DNA of 64,000 nucleotides from Salinibacterium sp. SWN248. GTDB lineage: Bacteria; Actinomycetota; Actinomycetes; Actinomycetales; Microbacteriaceae. The stretch covers positions 1,201,719 to 1,265,718 of the forward strand of contig NZ_JADYWW010000001.1 in NCBI RefSeq assembly GCF_015864575.1, written 5' to 3'. Shown one piece after another: positions 35,084 through 43,842 of this stretch (position 1 is the first letter of the stretch; the number at the start of each line of letters is the position of its first letter). The notes below the pieces were generated by a model. It was given only the letters and a program-made list of their open reading frames with translations, did no database searches and was not told the origin of the DNA. The position numbers and the translations under genes are program-made.

Positions 35084-37258
35084 GTGACCTCGCCCCTTGA
35101 TCAGAAGCTCAGCGCCGTCTTGGGCGGGCGCACCGCTACCTCGATGCAGCGCGGTCTTGGCCTGCTCACGGTCGGCGATCTGATGACCCACTATCCGCGG
35201 CGGTACGCGCGGCGAGGCGAGCTGACTGCGCTGGCTCAATTGCCGTTGGATGAGGCGGTGACGATCGTCGCCGAAGTGCGCGAGGTGCGCAATCGTCCGA
35301 TGCGCAACAAGCGCGGCTCAATTCTTGAGGTGTCGATCAGCGACGGCACGGGCATCCTGACCCTCACGTTCTTCAATCAGGCCTGGCGTGCCAATGAGTT
35401 GACGCCGGGGGTGCGCGGAATCTTCGCGGGCAAGGTTGGCCAATATCGCGGCACGCGCCAGCTCGCTCACCCCGACTACGAACTCTTCGACAGGGATGCT
35501 CTGGAGCTCAAGAAGCCCGAGCAGGCCAAGTCGTGGGCCGAGCAGCCGATCCCCATTTATCCCGCGACGTCCACGGTCGCGAGTTGGCAAATTCAGAAAG
35601 CCGTCGAGGTCGTCCTCGACACTCTTGGTCCGCTCGATGACCCGGTGCCGGATGCCGTGCGTCGCGAACGCGAATTGCTTCCGTTTGCGAAAGCCCTTGA
35701 GCAGGTGCACCGTCCGAAGGTCGATTCAGACTGGCGGGCAGCTCGTGACACCCTGCGTTTTCAGGAAGCATTCGTTCTGCAGTCGGCGCTTCTGCAACAG
35801 CGTCAGAAGCAGCGTGAGTCAGAAGCCATCGCACGCACGGCCGGCCCACTGCTCGAAGGCTTCGACGCAGCGTTGCCGTTTACGCTCACGGGTGACCAGC
35901 AGACCGTGGGGGAGGAAATCTTCCACGACATGGCGCAGCCGGTGCCGATGAATCGTCTCGTGCAGGGTGAGGTGGGTTCCGGAAAAACTCTGGTCGCGCT
36001 GCGGGCGATGCTCGCGGTCGCGCAATCGGGTGGGCAATCAGCGTTGCTGGCTCCCACCGAGGTTCTGGCGCATCAGCACTTCCGTTCGATCATCCGCACG
36101 TTAGGCCCCGATCTCGCGGCCGAACTGCGCCCGACCCTCATCACTGGTCAGCTGCCGACAGCAGAGCGCAAGAAGGCACTACTGGCGACCGTCTCGGGGG
36201 CTTCTCGCATCGTGATTGGCACGCACGCCCTGCTCGGCGACGCGGTCACGTTTGTCGATCTCGGTCTCGTCGTCGTTGATGAGCAACATCGTTTCGGCGT
36301 CGACCAGCGGGAAGCGCTGCGGCTCAAGGGCGCGAAGCCTCCTCACGTTCTCGTGCTCACGGCGACGCCCATCCCGCGCACGGTTGCGATGACAGTGTTC
36401 GGCGACCTCGATATCTCCTCGATTGCTGAGTTGCCGGCTGGCCGTCAGCCCATCAGCAGCCACGTGGTGCCCCTCGCCGAGAAACCCGGCTGGGTGTCGC
36501 GCGTCTGGCAGCGACTGGCAGAAGAACTCGCCATCGGTCGTCAAGGCTTCGTTGTATGCCCCGCCATCGACGCCAAAACTGAAGAGGCCGGCAGCGAACC
36601 AGCGCCGAAAGCCTCTGACGATCCGGATGCCGGACCGCCACGTCCGATCGCAAACGTGACCGAGGTGCTGGCGTCGCTCCGCAGCAACGACGTTCTCGCG
36701 GGCAAGCGGATTGAGGCGCTCCACGGCAAGCTCTCGAGCGAGGAGAAAGACGAGCTCATGCGCGCCTTCGCTGCGGGCGACATCGATGTGCTCGTCGCGA
36801 CGACGGTCATCGAAGTGGGTGTCGACGTGCCCAACGCCTCGGTGATGGTGGTGCTCGACGCTGATCGTTTCGGCGTCTCCCAGTTGCACCAGCTGCGCGG
36901 CCGTGTTGGTCGTGGTGGGGTTCCGGGGTTGTGCCTGTTTGTCACGGCGGCCGAGGTGGAGTCGTTGGCACGCGAACGCGTTGAGGCTGTGGCATCCACT
37001 CTCGATGGTTTCGAACTCGCCAACAAAGACCTTGAACTGCGCCGCGAAGGCGATGTGCTTGGCGGCGTGCAGTCGGGTGGGCGTTCGAGCCTCAAGCTGC
37101 TGCGAGTCGCCAACGACGGTCAACTCATTACCGAAGCGCGCGAGGCCGCTCAGGGGCTGTTGGTCGCAGACCCGACCTTGGCCGAGCATCCGGCGCTCGC
37201 CGAAGCACTCAAGCGTCGTCTTGACGAAAGTGCCGAAGCGTTCCTCGGCAAAAACTAG
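35084..37258 (+). CDS. recG: ATP-dependent DNA helicase RecG
   Basis: A 724-residue branch-migration helicase. The N-terminal wedge/OB region is residues about 1-260 (LMTHYPRRYARRGELTALAQL). Walker A is QGEVGSGKTLVAL, motif II VVVDEQHRFGVDQRE, motif III LTATPIPRTVAMT, then VATTVIEVGVDVPNAS and QLHQLRGRVGRGG. An acidic Pro/Glu/Ala insertion at about residues 500-520 sits between helicase motifs IV and V. GTG at 35084 is the first start that keeps the N-terminus family-like, and TACTCT lies six bases before it. The role is rescue of stalled forks. Confidence 0.96.
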   Translation: MTSPLDQKLSAVLGGRTATSMQRGLGLLTVGDLMTHYPRRYARRGELTALAQLPLDEAVTIVAEVREVRNRPMRNKRGSILEVSISDGTGILTLTFFNQAWRANELTPGVRGIFAGKVGQYRGTRQLAHPDYELFDRDALELKKPEQAKSWAEQPIPIYPATSTVASWQIQKAVEVVLDTLGPLDDPVPDAVRRERELLPFAKALEQVHRPKVDSDWRAARDTLRFQEAFVLQSALLQQRQKQRESEAIARTAGPLLEGFDAALPFTLTGDQQTVGEEIFHDMAQPVPMNRLVQGEVGSGKTLVALRAMLAVAQSGGQSALLAPTEVLAHQHFRSIIRTLGPDLAAELRPTLITGQLPTAERKKALLATVSGASRIVIGTHALLGDAVTFVDLGLVVVDEQHRFGVDQREALRLKGAKPPHVLVLTATPIPRTVAMTVFGDLDISSIAELPAGRQPISSHVVPLAEKPGWVSRVWQRLAEELAIGRQGFVVCPAIDAKTEEAGSEPAPKASDDPDAGPPRPIANVTEVLASLRSNDVLAGKRIEALHGKLSSEEKDELMRAFAAGDIDVLVATTVIEVGVDVPNASVMVVLDADRFGVSQLHQLRGRVGRGGVPGLCLFVTAAEVESLARERVEAVASTLDGFELANKDLELRREGDVLGGVQSGGRSSLKLLRVANDGQLITEAREAAQGLLVADPTLAEHPALAEALKRRLDESAEAFLGKN

Positions 37259-37395
37259 CGCCTCCGCACGCACGCAGGCACGCACGCGCTCGAACTCCGG
37301 CCCGCGCAGGCAGCGCTCCCACCCACGCGCTTTGCTGTGTTGCGCCAGATTTCCCCGCACAGCGAACTCCCACGCGCCAATGAGCGCCGAGCGGC

Positions 37396-37401
37396 TATCG
37401 T
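37396..37401 (+). promoter_or_regulatory. -10 box of coaD
   Basis: TATCGT ends six bases before the coaD ATG, predicting a leaderless message. The recG-coaD gap of 149 bases holds no gene, only a GC-rich stretch with short CGCACGCA repeats. Confidence 0.45.
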
Positions 37402-37407
37402 GGGAGC

Positions 37408-37896
37408 ATGAGTCGGATCGCTGTTGTTCCTGGGTCGTTTGACCCTGTCACCCTTGGCCACCTCGATGTGATTGAGCGGGCAGCGAAAACCTTTGACGAA
37501 GTGCACGTTCTGGTCGTGCACAACCCGGGCAAGACCGCGCTTTTGCCGATTGCGCAACGCGTCTCGCTCATCGAACAAGCCGTTACCGACGCTCATCTTC
37601 AGGGCAACATCGTTGTAACTAGCTGGAGTATGGGCCTTCTCGTTGACTACTGCACCGATGTGGGGGCGAGTGTCATCATCAAGGGCATCCGTTCTCAAGT
37701 GGATGTCGCGTACGAAACGCCTATGGCGATCGTCAACCGCGACCTCGCCGGCGTAGAGACGATTTTCATGCTGCCGAATCCCGCTCATGCGCACGTGTCC
37801 AGTTCGCTGGTGCGCCAGGTTGCCGCGCTCGGCGGAGACGTCGCGCCCTATGTTCCGCGTTCGGTTTCTGAGTTTTTGCAAGCGCCGCGCGACTAA
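37408..37896 (+). CDS. coaD: Phosphopantetheine adenylyltransferase
   Basis: A 162-residue nucleotidyltransferase. It begins [20 protein letters not shown] with the T/HxGH signature, followed by [20 protein letters not shown] and [15 protein letters not shown]. It makes dephospho-CoA from 4'-phosphopantetheine. The stop is 19 bases before fgd, but fgd has its own -10 box. Confidence 0.97.
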   Translation: MSRIAVVPGSFDPVTLGHLDVIERAAKTFDEVHVLVVHNPGKTALLPIAQRVSLIEQAVTDAHLQGNIVVTSWSMGLLVDYCTDVGASVIIKGIRSQVDVAYETPMAIVNRDLAGVETIFMLPNPAHAHVSSSLVRQVAALGGDVAPYVPRSVSEFLQAPRD

Positions 37897-37914
37897 CACC
37901 GGCACAATGGGTTT

Positions 37915-38931
37915 ATGACACTCACCCTCGGATACAAAGCGTCAGCAGAACAATTTGCCCCGCGTGAACTCGTAGAGATCGCGGTGGCAGCAGAAGCACA
38001 CGGCATGGAGAGCGTTGCGGTTAGCGACCACTTCCAGCCGTGGCGTCACGAAGGCGGGCATGCTCCGTTCTCGCTGAGCTGGATGGCAGCGGTCGGTGAG
38101 CGCACGAGCACGATTCGTATCGGCACGAGCGTGATGACGCCGACCTTCCGTTACAACCCCGCTGTGCTCGCTCAGGCCTTCGCCACGATGGGCTGCCTCT
38201 ACCCGGGGCGCATCATGCTGGGTGTGGGAACGGGCGAAGCCCTCAACGAGGTTGCCACCGGATTCCGCGGTGCTGGCGAGCAGGACTGGCCCGAATTCAA
38301 GGAGCGCTTCGCTCGCTTGCGTGAATCCGTTCGCCTCATGCGCGAACTGTGGACCTCAGACCGCGTGTCGTTCGAGGGGGAGTTCTACTCCACTCACGGC
38401 GCGAGCATTTATGACCGCCCCGACCAGCCCATCCCGATCTACATCGCCGCCGGTGGGCCGATGGTCGCCCGCTATGCGGGTCGTGCCGGAGATGGCTTTA
38501 TCTGCACATCGGGCAAGGGCATGGAGCTCTACAACGATGCGCTGATCCCCGGGGTCAAGGAGGGTGCGGCCAAGGCTGACCGCAAATTCGAAGACATCGA
38601 TCGGATGATCGAAATCAAGCTCTCGTACGACACCGATGCTGACGTTGCTCTCGAGAACACGCGTTTCTGGGCGCCACTTGCTCTCTCGAAGGAGCAGAAG
38701 CACGACATCACTGACCCCATCGAGATGGAACGCGCCGCCGATGCTCTGCCCATTGAGCAGATCGCTTCGCGCTGGATCGTCGGCAACGATCCCGACAAGA
38801 TTGTTGAAGAGATTCGTCCCTATGTGGATGCCGGCCTCAACCACCTCGTCTTCCACGCGCCCGGCAACGACCAGCGCCGTTTCCTTGAGCTCTTCGAGCG
38901 CGACATTGCACCGCGATTGCGGGCGCTGTAA
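37915..38931 (+). CDS. fgd: Glucose-6-phosphate dehydrogenase (coenzyme F420-dependent)
   Basis: A 338-residue luciferase-like barrel that is very close by eye to mycobacterial FGD1. It shares [67 protein letters not shown] and the C-terminal [19 protein letters not shown]. It oxidises glucose-6-phosphate and reduces F420 to F420H2, supplying the cell's F420-dependent reductases. CACAAT ends six bases before the ATG, so it is likely leaderless. It is the main evidence that this organism uses F420. Confidence 0.96.
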   Translation: MTLTLGYKASAEQFAPRELVEIAVAAEAHGMESVAVSDHFQPWRHEGGHAPFSLSWMAAVGERTSTIRIGTSVMTPTFRYNPAVLAQAFATMGCLYPGRIMLGVGTGEALNEVATGFRGAGEQDWPEFKERFARLRESVRLMRELWTSDRVSFEGEFYSTHGASIYDRPDQPIPIYIAAGGPMVARYAGRAGDGFICTSGKGMELYNDALIPGVKEGAAKADRKFEDIDRMIEIKLSYDTDADVALENTRFWAPLALSKEQKHDITDPIEMERAADALPIEQIASRWIVGNDPDKIVEEIRPYVDAGLNHLVFHAPGNDQRRFLELFERDIAPRLRAL

Positions 38932-38968
38932 CTCTGATTGTGCTTAACCGCGACCGCTGAGGTTCGCC

Positions 38969-39007
38969 ATGATGCGGCCGTCACCTCCGAGGTGACGGCC
39001 GCATCAT
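38969..39007 (+). terminator. Terminator-like hairpin after fgd
   Basis: A perfect 17-bp stem (38969-38985 with 38991-39007) around the loop TCCGA, followed by GCTTTAGC. It lies between convergent fgd and the small gene at 39011. There is little T-run, but the stem is very strong and may serve both strands. Confidence 0.75.
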
Positions 39008-39010
39008 GCT

Positions 39011-39289
39011 TTAGCGGATGATGAACCGCGGATAGTTCTGCTCGGCGCGAGCTCTGGCGTGAGCCAGGCGCTCACGACGGAGCTGGTGTGCGGCCAGCAA
39101 CTCGGCCGACGCGATCAGTCGCGCACGATGGGGCCGGCGGCTCCACGTGATGAGCGCGACGCCGAGATGCAGCGCAAGCCGGTCGATTACCCCCACGCGA
39201 CGCACGGCAGCCTGTCGCGGCTGGTCATGGTGATGAGGTTCGGACGGATGGGCGTGGCGGTCTTTCGAGGCCGCCAGTAGTTCGTTCAT
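39011..39289 (-). CDS. Small basic hypothetical protein
   Basis: A 92-residue Arg/His/Ala-rich protein. A His-rich N-terminus (HAHPSEPHHHDQP) is followed by a short amphipathic or hydrophobic stretch RVGVIDRLALHLGVALITWSRRP and a helical Arg/Ala/Leu-rich C-terminus. I recall similar small uncharacterised proteins in Microbacteriaceae, with the same arrangement of LGVALITW and a basic tail. No good Shine-Dalgarno is seen, and AAGTTT lies six bases before the ATG. The 21-codon gene 250 bases upstream is on the same strand. Confidence 0.6.
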   Translation of the reverse strand: MNELLAASKDRHAHPSEPHHHDQPRQAAVRRVGVIDRLALHLGVALITWSRRPHRARLIASAELLAAHQLRRERLAHARARAEQNYPRFIIR

Positions 39290-39512
39290 GATGGAAAACT
39301 TTCGTGACAGAGAGAGGTTGCGGATGGCGCGCCAGAGCGCGCTGTTTCAGGTGGCGACCCAACAGCATCCTTCGGCAATCGCGAGTTGCCAGAGAAGGGG
39401 AGATCATCGAGAGACGAACGCATCCGCGAATGCGGGCGCCGACTCGTCAGTCGAATGCAGTCTCGTGATGATCGAGTTGGGTCGTGTGCTCCGTGAGCGC
39501 CGCCACCGTCAG

Positions 39513-39541
39513 AACCGGTGAGCGGAGAACGCTAACCGGTT
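39513..39541 (-). terminator. Hairpin at the end of the 21-codon gene
   Basis: AACCGGT (39513-39519) pairs with ACCGGTT (39535-39541). Inside, AGCG pairs with CGCT around GAGAA, with one G/A mismatch between the two helices. It begins at the stop codon of the small gene on the minus strand. It lacks a T-run, so it may be a terminator, attenuator or RNA stabiliser. The 220 bases from here to the next start at 39289 show no convincing gene. Confidence 0.6.
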
Positions 39542-39605
39542 AGGCGGTGAGGGTACCGACGGAGCCGGCGGTACTGGGGTTCTTCGTAATAGTGAACGTA
39601 AACAC
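39540..39605 (-). CDS. 21-residue microprotein or leader peptide, unrecognised
   Basis: GTG at 39605 is preceded by GAAAGGAGCC with AGGAG six bases before the start, one of the best ribosome sites in the window. The product begins MFTFTITKNP, has six Thr among 21 residues, and ends GTLTA. It has no long hydrophobic helix, Cys or charged cluster. A 17-base spaced promoter precedes it and a hairpin follows its stop. It may be a free small protein or the leader of the 92-residue gene downstream. I do not recognise a family. Confidence 0.6.
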   Translation of the reverse strand: MFTFTITKNPSTAGSVGTLTA

Positions 39606-39637
39606 GCGAGGCTCCTTTCAATAGTTGGCGTTTGCTC

Positions 39638-39666
39638 AGTGTAGGACGGGTGCTCGTTGAGGGCAA
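39638..39666 (-). promoter_or_regulatory. Sigma-70 type promoter of the 21-codon gene
   Basis: On the minus strand TTGCCC (39661-39666) and TACACT (39638-39643) are separated by exactly 17 bases. Transcription would begin near 39631, about 26 bases before the GTG, leaving room for the Shine-Dalgarno. Confidence 0.7.
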
Positions 39667-39674
39667 GACCCTAT

Positions 39675-40463
39675 TTAGCTGCGGTGCACAGCCGTCATGA
39701 TTGCGTCGGCAAGCTCGGCGGGCTTCGTGAACTGCGGCCAGTGCCCGGTGGGCAGGTCAACGAGTTCGAGATCGTCGAGGCGGGCAGCTTCGGAGGCGAA
39801 GGGCTCATCGTCGCGCATCCATGCCCGCAATTGTTCGCTCGAAAATTCACAACAGATCACCGTCGCCGGCACGCTGAACCGCGCTGGTGTCGACAGATTC
39901 TGGGGATCGCTGGCGACTCGAGCGGGCTGCGGAATGGCAATGCGGCGAAACGTGCTTCGCAGCTCATCTGTGAGATCAACGAGATCTTCGTCATCGAACA
40001 CCGACCAGTCGGGCAAGGGGATTTCGCCATCGATCGTGGGTAGATCAGTGTTAATCGGCATCCCGTGGGGCAGCGGCACAGTGTCGACGTGCACGATCCG
40101 GGCGAGGCACGTGGGGCGAGCATCCGCAACGGCATGGGCGACGGGTCCGCCGCCGCTGTGCGCCACGAGAACGATGCGAGGCGCCGCTTGGTCGTGTGCC
40201 GCGTCGTCCTCGCAGTCATAGTCGCGAGTGAGGCTGTCGACCACGTCAACTACCGCAGCGACGTGATCGGCGAGTGTGACGTCGCCGCGATCAGTGTCGT
40301 CGCGGTGGAGACCGGGAAGGGTCAGAGGATGAACCGTGTGGCCAGCCTCGCGAAGCGACCGCGTAATGGGTGCCCACGAGGCTTCATCGAGCCAGAAACC
40401 TGGAATGAGAATGACGTGCATCAGCGGACTAGCGGTGCTGATGGAAAACGCGCCCTGATTCAT
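39675..40463 (-). CDS. Alpha/beta hydrolase
   Basis: A 262-residue alpha/beta hydrolase of the small esterase type. It contains VILIPGFWLDEASWAPI near the N-terminus and the nucleophile elbow VAHSGGGPVAHAVAD. The catalytic His is in LPTGHWPQFTKP near the end. Homologues usually start at the internal Met of MHVILIPGF (40421), but a clear GAGGAG stands before the ATG at 40463, so the 14-residue extension is probably translated. Substrate is unknown. It is divergent from the F420-dependent LLM gene. Confidence 0.88.
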   Translation of the reverse strand: MNQGAFSISTASPLMHVILIPGFWLDEASWAPITRSLREAGHTVHPLTLPGLHRDDTDRGDVTLADHVAAVVDVVDSLTRDYDCEDDAAHDQAAPRIVLVAHSGGGPVAHAVADARPTCLARIVHVDTVPLPHGMPINTDLPTIDGEIPLPDWSVFDDEDLVDLTDELRSTFRRIAIPQPARVASDPQNLSTPARFSVPATVICCEFSSEQLRAWMRDDEPFASEAARLDDLELVDLPTGHWPQFTKPAELADAIMTAVHRS

Positions 40464-40572
40464 GCCGACTCCTCAGTGAGTAGGGCGCCTATTATCCGCT
40501 CGTCGCGACCGCAATTCAATGCTCGGAAAGGTGCTGCAGCACGACAAGGGCAATGCACGCCACAATAGACGG

Positions 40573-41586
40573 ATGCCCGTGACAGTTTCTGCACCTCATA
40601 TCGGCTACGCCGCTATGCTCGAACGGTTCGCTCCACGTGACGTCATGGAGAGTGCGCAGTACGCCGAATCGCAAGGATTTCGTGGGGTGATGGCCGCCGA
40701 CCACTACCAGCCGTGGGTTCCCCAGCAGGGGCAGGCGTCCTTCGTGTGGAACGTGCTGAGCGCTCTGGGCGAAACCACTACCGGCGATCTCGGCACGGGA
40801 GTCACCGCGCCCACGTTTCGTTGGCATCCGGCAATGGTCGCCCAAGCATCCGCGACGCTGGCCGCGATGAATCCGGGGCGGCACTGGCTCGGCCTCGGCA
40901 GCGGCGAAGCTATCAACGAACACATCGTCGGCCAGTACTGGCCAGAAGCCCCTGAACGCATCAACCGCATGTTCGAAGCCGTCGAGATCATCAAGAAACT
41001 GTTTGCTTCGGGGCTCGGCAACAAGGACGTGCGACACGAAGGCCAGTTTTATCGCCTCGAATCGACCCGACTGTGGACGATGCCCGAGGTTGCCCCCGAA
41101 ATCCTAGTCGCGACCGCAGGACCGGTCGCCGCTAAACGTGCCGGCAAAACTGTCGACGGGCTCATCACCGAAGCGGCACCCCTCGACAAAGTCGACATGC
41201 TGCTCAAACGATTCGCCGAAGGCGCACGAGAAGCCGGCCGCGCATCCGAGAGCCAGAGCCGCGTGCTGCGGCTGCACTTGAGCTGGGCCGAAACAGACGA
41301 ACAGGCCATGCGCAACGCGCTCACCGAATGGCCAAACGGTGGTCTGCGGTTCGCGAAGAACGACATCCGCTCGCCCTTCGAGCTTGAGCAACTGGCGCGC
41401 ATGGTGCGCCCAGAAGACTTCGAGGGGCGGATGCCCGTCAGCGCCGACCCTGACGTGCATCGCGCCTACATCCAGAGCTACCTCGATCTCGGATTTGACC
41501 GCATCTACCTCCACAATGTCGGACGCAATCAGCGCGAGTTTCTCACGGTCTTCGGGCGTGACGTGCTTCCGGCACTGCGCAAGTAG
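40573..41586 (+). CDS. LLM class F420-dependent oxidoreductase (FGD-like)
   Basis: A 337-residue luciferase-like protein related to F420-dependent G6PD homologues (TIGR03557-type). Shared features are [38 protein letters not shown] in part, [32 protein letters not shown] and the C-terminal [16 protein letters not shown]. The glucose-6-phosphate ligands of true FGD are not all conserved, so another alcohol or hydride donor is likely. Its stop overlaps the cofE GTG. CACAAT ends six bases before the ATG. Confidence 0.88.
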   Translation: MPVTVSAPHIGYAAMLERFAPRDVMESAQYAESQGFRGVMAADHYQPWVPQQGQASFVWNVLSALGETTTGDLGTGVTAPTFRWHPAMVAQASATLAAMNPGRHWLGLGSGEAINEHIVGQYWPEAPERINRMFEAVEIIKKLFASGLGNKDVRHEGQFYRLESTRLWTMPEVAPEILVATAGPVAAKRAGKTVDGLITEAAPLDKVDMLLKRFAEGAREAGRASESQSRVLRLHLSWAETDEQAMRNALTEWPNGGLRFAKNDIRSPFELEQLARMVRPEDFEGRMPVSADPDVHRAYIQSYLDLGFDRIYLHNVGRNQREFLTVFGRDVLPALRK

Positions 41587-42413
41587 TGACTGCGCCACGA
41601 ATGCCGCAGACTAGACGCGTGAGAATGAGCGCATGGGCCGTGCCCGGTATCCCCGAAATTCAGTCCGGCGACAGCCTTCTTGAGGCGATTACGACGGCCC
41701 TCGTTGCAGACTCCGATGACGTGAACTCGGGAGGCCTCGCCGACGGCGACATCCTCACCGTCACCTCCAAGATCGTGAGCAAGGCCGAAGGTCGTTCTGT
41801 CGAGGCTGCCGATCGCGAACAAGCCATCACCGACGAAACCGTGCGGATTGTGGCCTCGCGCGAGCACCCCAACGGTGTCACTCGCATTGTCGAAAACCGT
41901 TTGGGGCTCGTGATGGCGGCGGCGGGCGTTGACTCGAGCAACACTCCTGACGGCATCGTTCTCCTGCTCCCGCTCGACCCCGATGCGACCGCCCGCGAGC
42001 TCTGCGCTGGGCTCCGGGAGCGCTTTGGCGTGACCGTGGGCATGGTGATTACGGATACCGTGGGCAGGCCCTGGCGCAAGGGACAAGCCGACATCGCGAT
42101 TGGTGCGGCCGGCATCCATGTTCTCGATGATTTGCGCGGAACCGCGGATGCTTCAGGTCGCCCGCTTGCGGTCAGTGTCACGGCGCTCGCCGATGAAGTT
42201 GCTGCCGCTACAGATTTGGTCAAAGGGAAGGCCGGGGGATTGCCCGTTGCGGTCGTTCGTGGGCTAGGTCAGCACGTCGCTGATCTCGACGCTCCCGGTG
42301 CGCGATCCCTCGTGCGGTCAGGCCCCGAGGACATGTTTAGTCTGGGCACAAAAGAGGCGTGGATGGCGGGCTTCGATGAGGCCTACAACACCGTCGAAAC
42401 TAAAGAAGACTAA
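41586..42413 (+). CDS. cofE: Coenzyme F420-0:L-glutamate ligase
   Basis: A 275-residue CofE/FbiB-N family ligase. It has [18 protein letters not shown] and the signature [22 protein letters not shown], plus the [23 protein letters not shown] segment. It adds gamma-linked glutamates to F420-0, giving the polyglutamyl tail. It lacks the C-terminal nitroreductase-like domain of mycobacterial FbiB. GTG at 41586 overlaps the stop of the LLM gene (TAGTG), so the two are translationally coupled. No other F420 biosynthesis gene (fbiC, cofC, cofD) is in the window. Confidence 0.95.
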   Translation: MTAPRMPQTRRVRMSAWAVPGIPEIQSGDSLLEAITTALVADSDDVNSGGLADGDILTVTSKIVSKAEGRSVEAADREQAITDETVRIVASREHPNGVTRIVENRLGLVMAAAGVDSSNTPDGIVLLLPLDPDATARELCAGLRERFGVTVGMVITDTVGRPWRKGQADIAIGAAGIHVLDDLRGTADASGRPLAVSVTALADEVAAATDLVKGKAGGLPVAVVRGLGQHVADLDAPGARSLVRSGPEDMFSLGTKEAWMAGFDEAYNTVETKED

Positions 42414-42439
42414 TACTCGACTGTCGGGGAGTTTGCCTC

Positions 42440-42445
42440 TACGAT
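42440..42445 (+). promoter_or_regulatory. Leaderless promoter of the PLDc_N gene
   Basis: TACGAT ends six bases before the ATG at 42452. TCGACT at 42417-42422 is spaced 17 bases upstream as a possible -35. Confidence 0.5.
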
Positions 42446-42451
42446 GAGCGG

Positions 42452-42811
42452 ATGGGGAGTCTCATTTCGCTCGCGTACTTCGCGTTGCTCATCTCAGTGT
42501 TGATCGACATCATCCTGATTGATGAATCGCGCATCAAGCATCTCGGCAAGGTCACCTGGATCTTTCTCGTGATCTTCATGCCCTTCATCGGCAGCATTCT
42601 CTGGTTTGCGATCGGCCGTGAGCATCAGTCCACCGCGCCTAACTCTCTGCCCTTTGGCGCCCCCGAGCGCCGCGCGAGCCTCCCCTCAATGGAGACAAGC
42701 ACAACCGAAGCCGAGATCGCGAAACTCGACGCTGAGATTGAATACTTTCAGCGCCAAGAAAAAATCCGTGCCCTTGAAGATGAACTGCGCAAGCGTAAGC
42801 AATTGCCGTAG
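42452..42811 (+). CDS. PLDc_N domain membrane protein
   Basis: A 119-residue protein with two transmembrane helices: LISLAYFALLISVLIDIILI and VTWIFLVIFMPFIGSILWFA, the latter ending in the PLDc_N hallmark with IGRE. The rest is a charged coiled-coil tail (IAKLDAEIEYFQRQEKIRAL). The PLDc_N module is found at the N-terminus of cardiolipin synthases and alone in many actinobacteria, where its role is unknown. Confidence 0.85.
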   Translation: MGSLISLAYFALLISVLIDIILIDESRIKHLGKVTWIFLVIFMPFIGSILWFAIGREHQSTAPNSLPFGAPERRASLPSMETSTTEAEIAKLDAEIEYFQRQEKIRALEDELRKRKQLP

Positions 42812-42837
42812 TGGAAGACCGGTGTAAGACTCGACCC

Positions 42838-43833
42838 ATGGATGCCCCTACCTCCGGGTCACTACCCGACGACGTGTTCCACGATCGCTGTGACGCCATT
42901 GTGCGCAGTATTTCGACCGTGATTGATGGCAAGACAGAGGCTGTGCGCTTGGCGCTTACGGTGCTTTTGGCGGAGGGTCATCTGCTCATCGAAGACGTTC
43001 CCGGGGTCGGCAAGACTATGCTCGCGCGGGCTCTCGCGCGAACCGTAGACAGCACGGTGTCGCGCGTGCAATTTACGCCAGACTTGCTGCCGGCCGACAT
43101 CACGGGCGTCTCGGTCTATAACCAAAACACGCGTGAATTCGAGTTCAAAAAGGGGCCGGTATTCGCGAACATTCTCATCGGTGATGAGATCAACCGTGCC
43201 AGCCCGAAGACGCAGTCTGCGCTCCTTGAGTGCATGGCAGAGTCGAGTGTCACGGTCGACGGGACTACGTACGAACTGCAAAGCCCGTTCATTGTGGTGG
43301 CGACGCAAAATCCCATCGAAATGGAGGGCACCTATCCGCTGCCTGAAGCTCAGCGTGACCGGTTTATGGCCCGCATTTCGATGGGCTATCCGGATGCCGC
43401 AGCCGAGCTAGAGATGTTGCGCTCACGGGAGCTAAGCAGCCCTCTTGACGCGCTCACGGCCGTGGTCTCCGTTGAGCAGTTGCGCGAGCTCATCGCGACG
43501 GTGCGACGAGTATTTGTGAGCACCGCGGTCGAAGAGTATGCGGTTGCGATTGCTCAGGCGACGCGTCGTGACCCCGAGGTGCGGTTGGGTGCTAGCCCGC
43601 GGGCTACGCTCCATCTGGTGCGGGCGGCGAAGGCTCGGGCGGCGATTGATGGTCGTGACTTCGTGTTGCCCGATGACATCGATGCGCTTGCCGTGACAGT
43701 GCTGGCGCACCGCATGATTCCGGCGCGCCATGCGGCTCAGTCCTCCACGGTTCTGACGGGTCATTCGATCGCTGCTGTGATTGAGCGCATCGTTGCGGAG
43801 ACGCCGGTTCCGGTCAATTCGGTCGCGTCCTAG
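42838..43833 (+). CDS. MoxR family AAA+ ATPase
   Basis: A 331-residue MoxR AAA+ protein. Walker A is IEDVPGVGKTMLARALAR, Walker B LIGDEINRASPKTQSALLECM, and sensor region VATQNPIEMEGTYPLPEAQRDRFM. It likely works as a chaperone for the products of the next two genes, a DUF58 protein and a transglutaminase. The ATG at 42838 is supported by TTGCCG, a 17-base gap and AAGACT ending six bases before it. A GTG at 42811 overlapping the previous stop is an alternative. Confidence 0.93.
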   Translation: MDAPTSGSLPDDVFHDRCDAIVRSISTVIDGKTEAVRLALTVLLAEGHLLIEDVPGVGKTMLARALARTVDSTVSRVQFTPDLLPADITGVSVYNQNTREFEFKKGPVFANILIGDEINRASPKTQSALLECMAESSVTVDGTTYELQSPFIVVATQNPIEMEGTYPLPEAQRDRFMARISMGYPDAAAELEMLRSRELSSPLDALTAVVSVEQLRELIATVRRVFVSTAVEEYAVAIAQATRRDPEVRLGASPRATLHLVRAAKARAAIDGRDFVLPDDIDALAVTVLAHRMIPARHAAQSSTVLTGHSIAAVIERIVAETPVPVNSVAS

Positions 43834-43842
43834 CGGACTCTC

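Noticed and set aside
37258-37408. Short CGCACGCA repeats between recG and coaD as a regulatory array
   Set aside because: Only a few imperfect units in a GC-rich spacer, with no symmetry or order.
39288-39521. A 77-codon plus-strand frame in the gap near 39.4 kb
   Set aside because: No ribosome site, composition is not protein-like, and it is opposite the leader of the minus-strand small genes.
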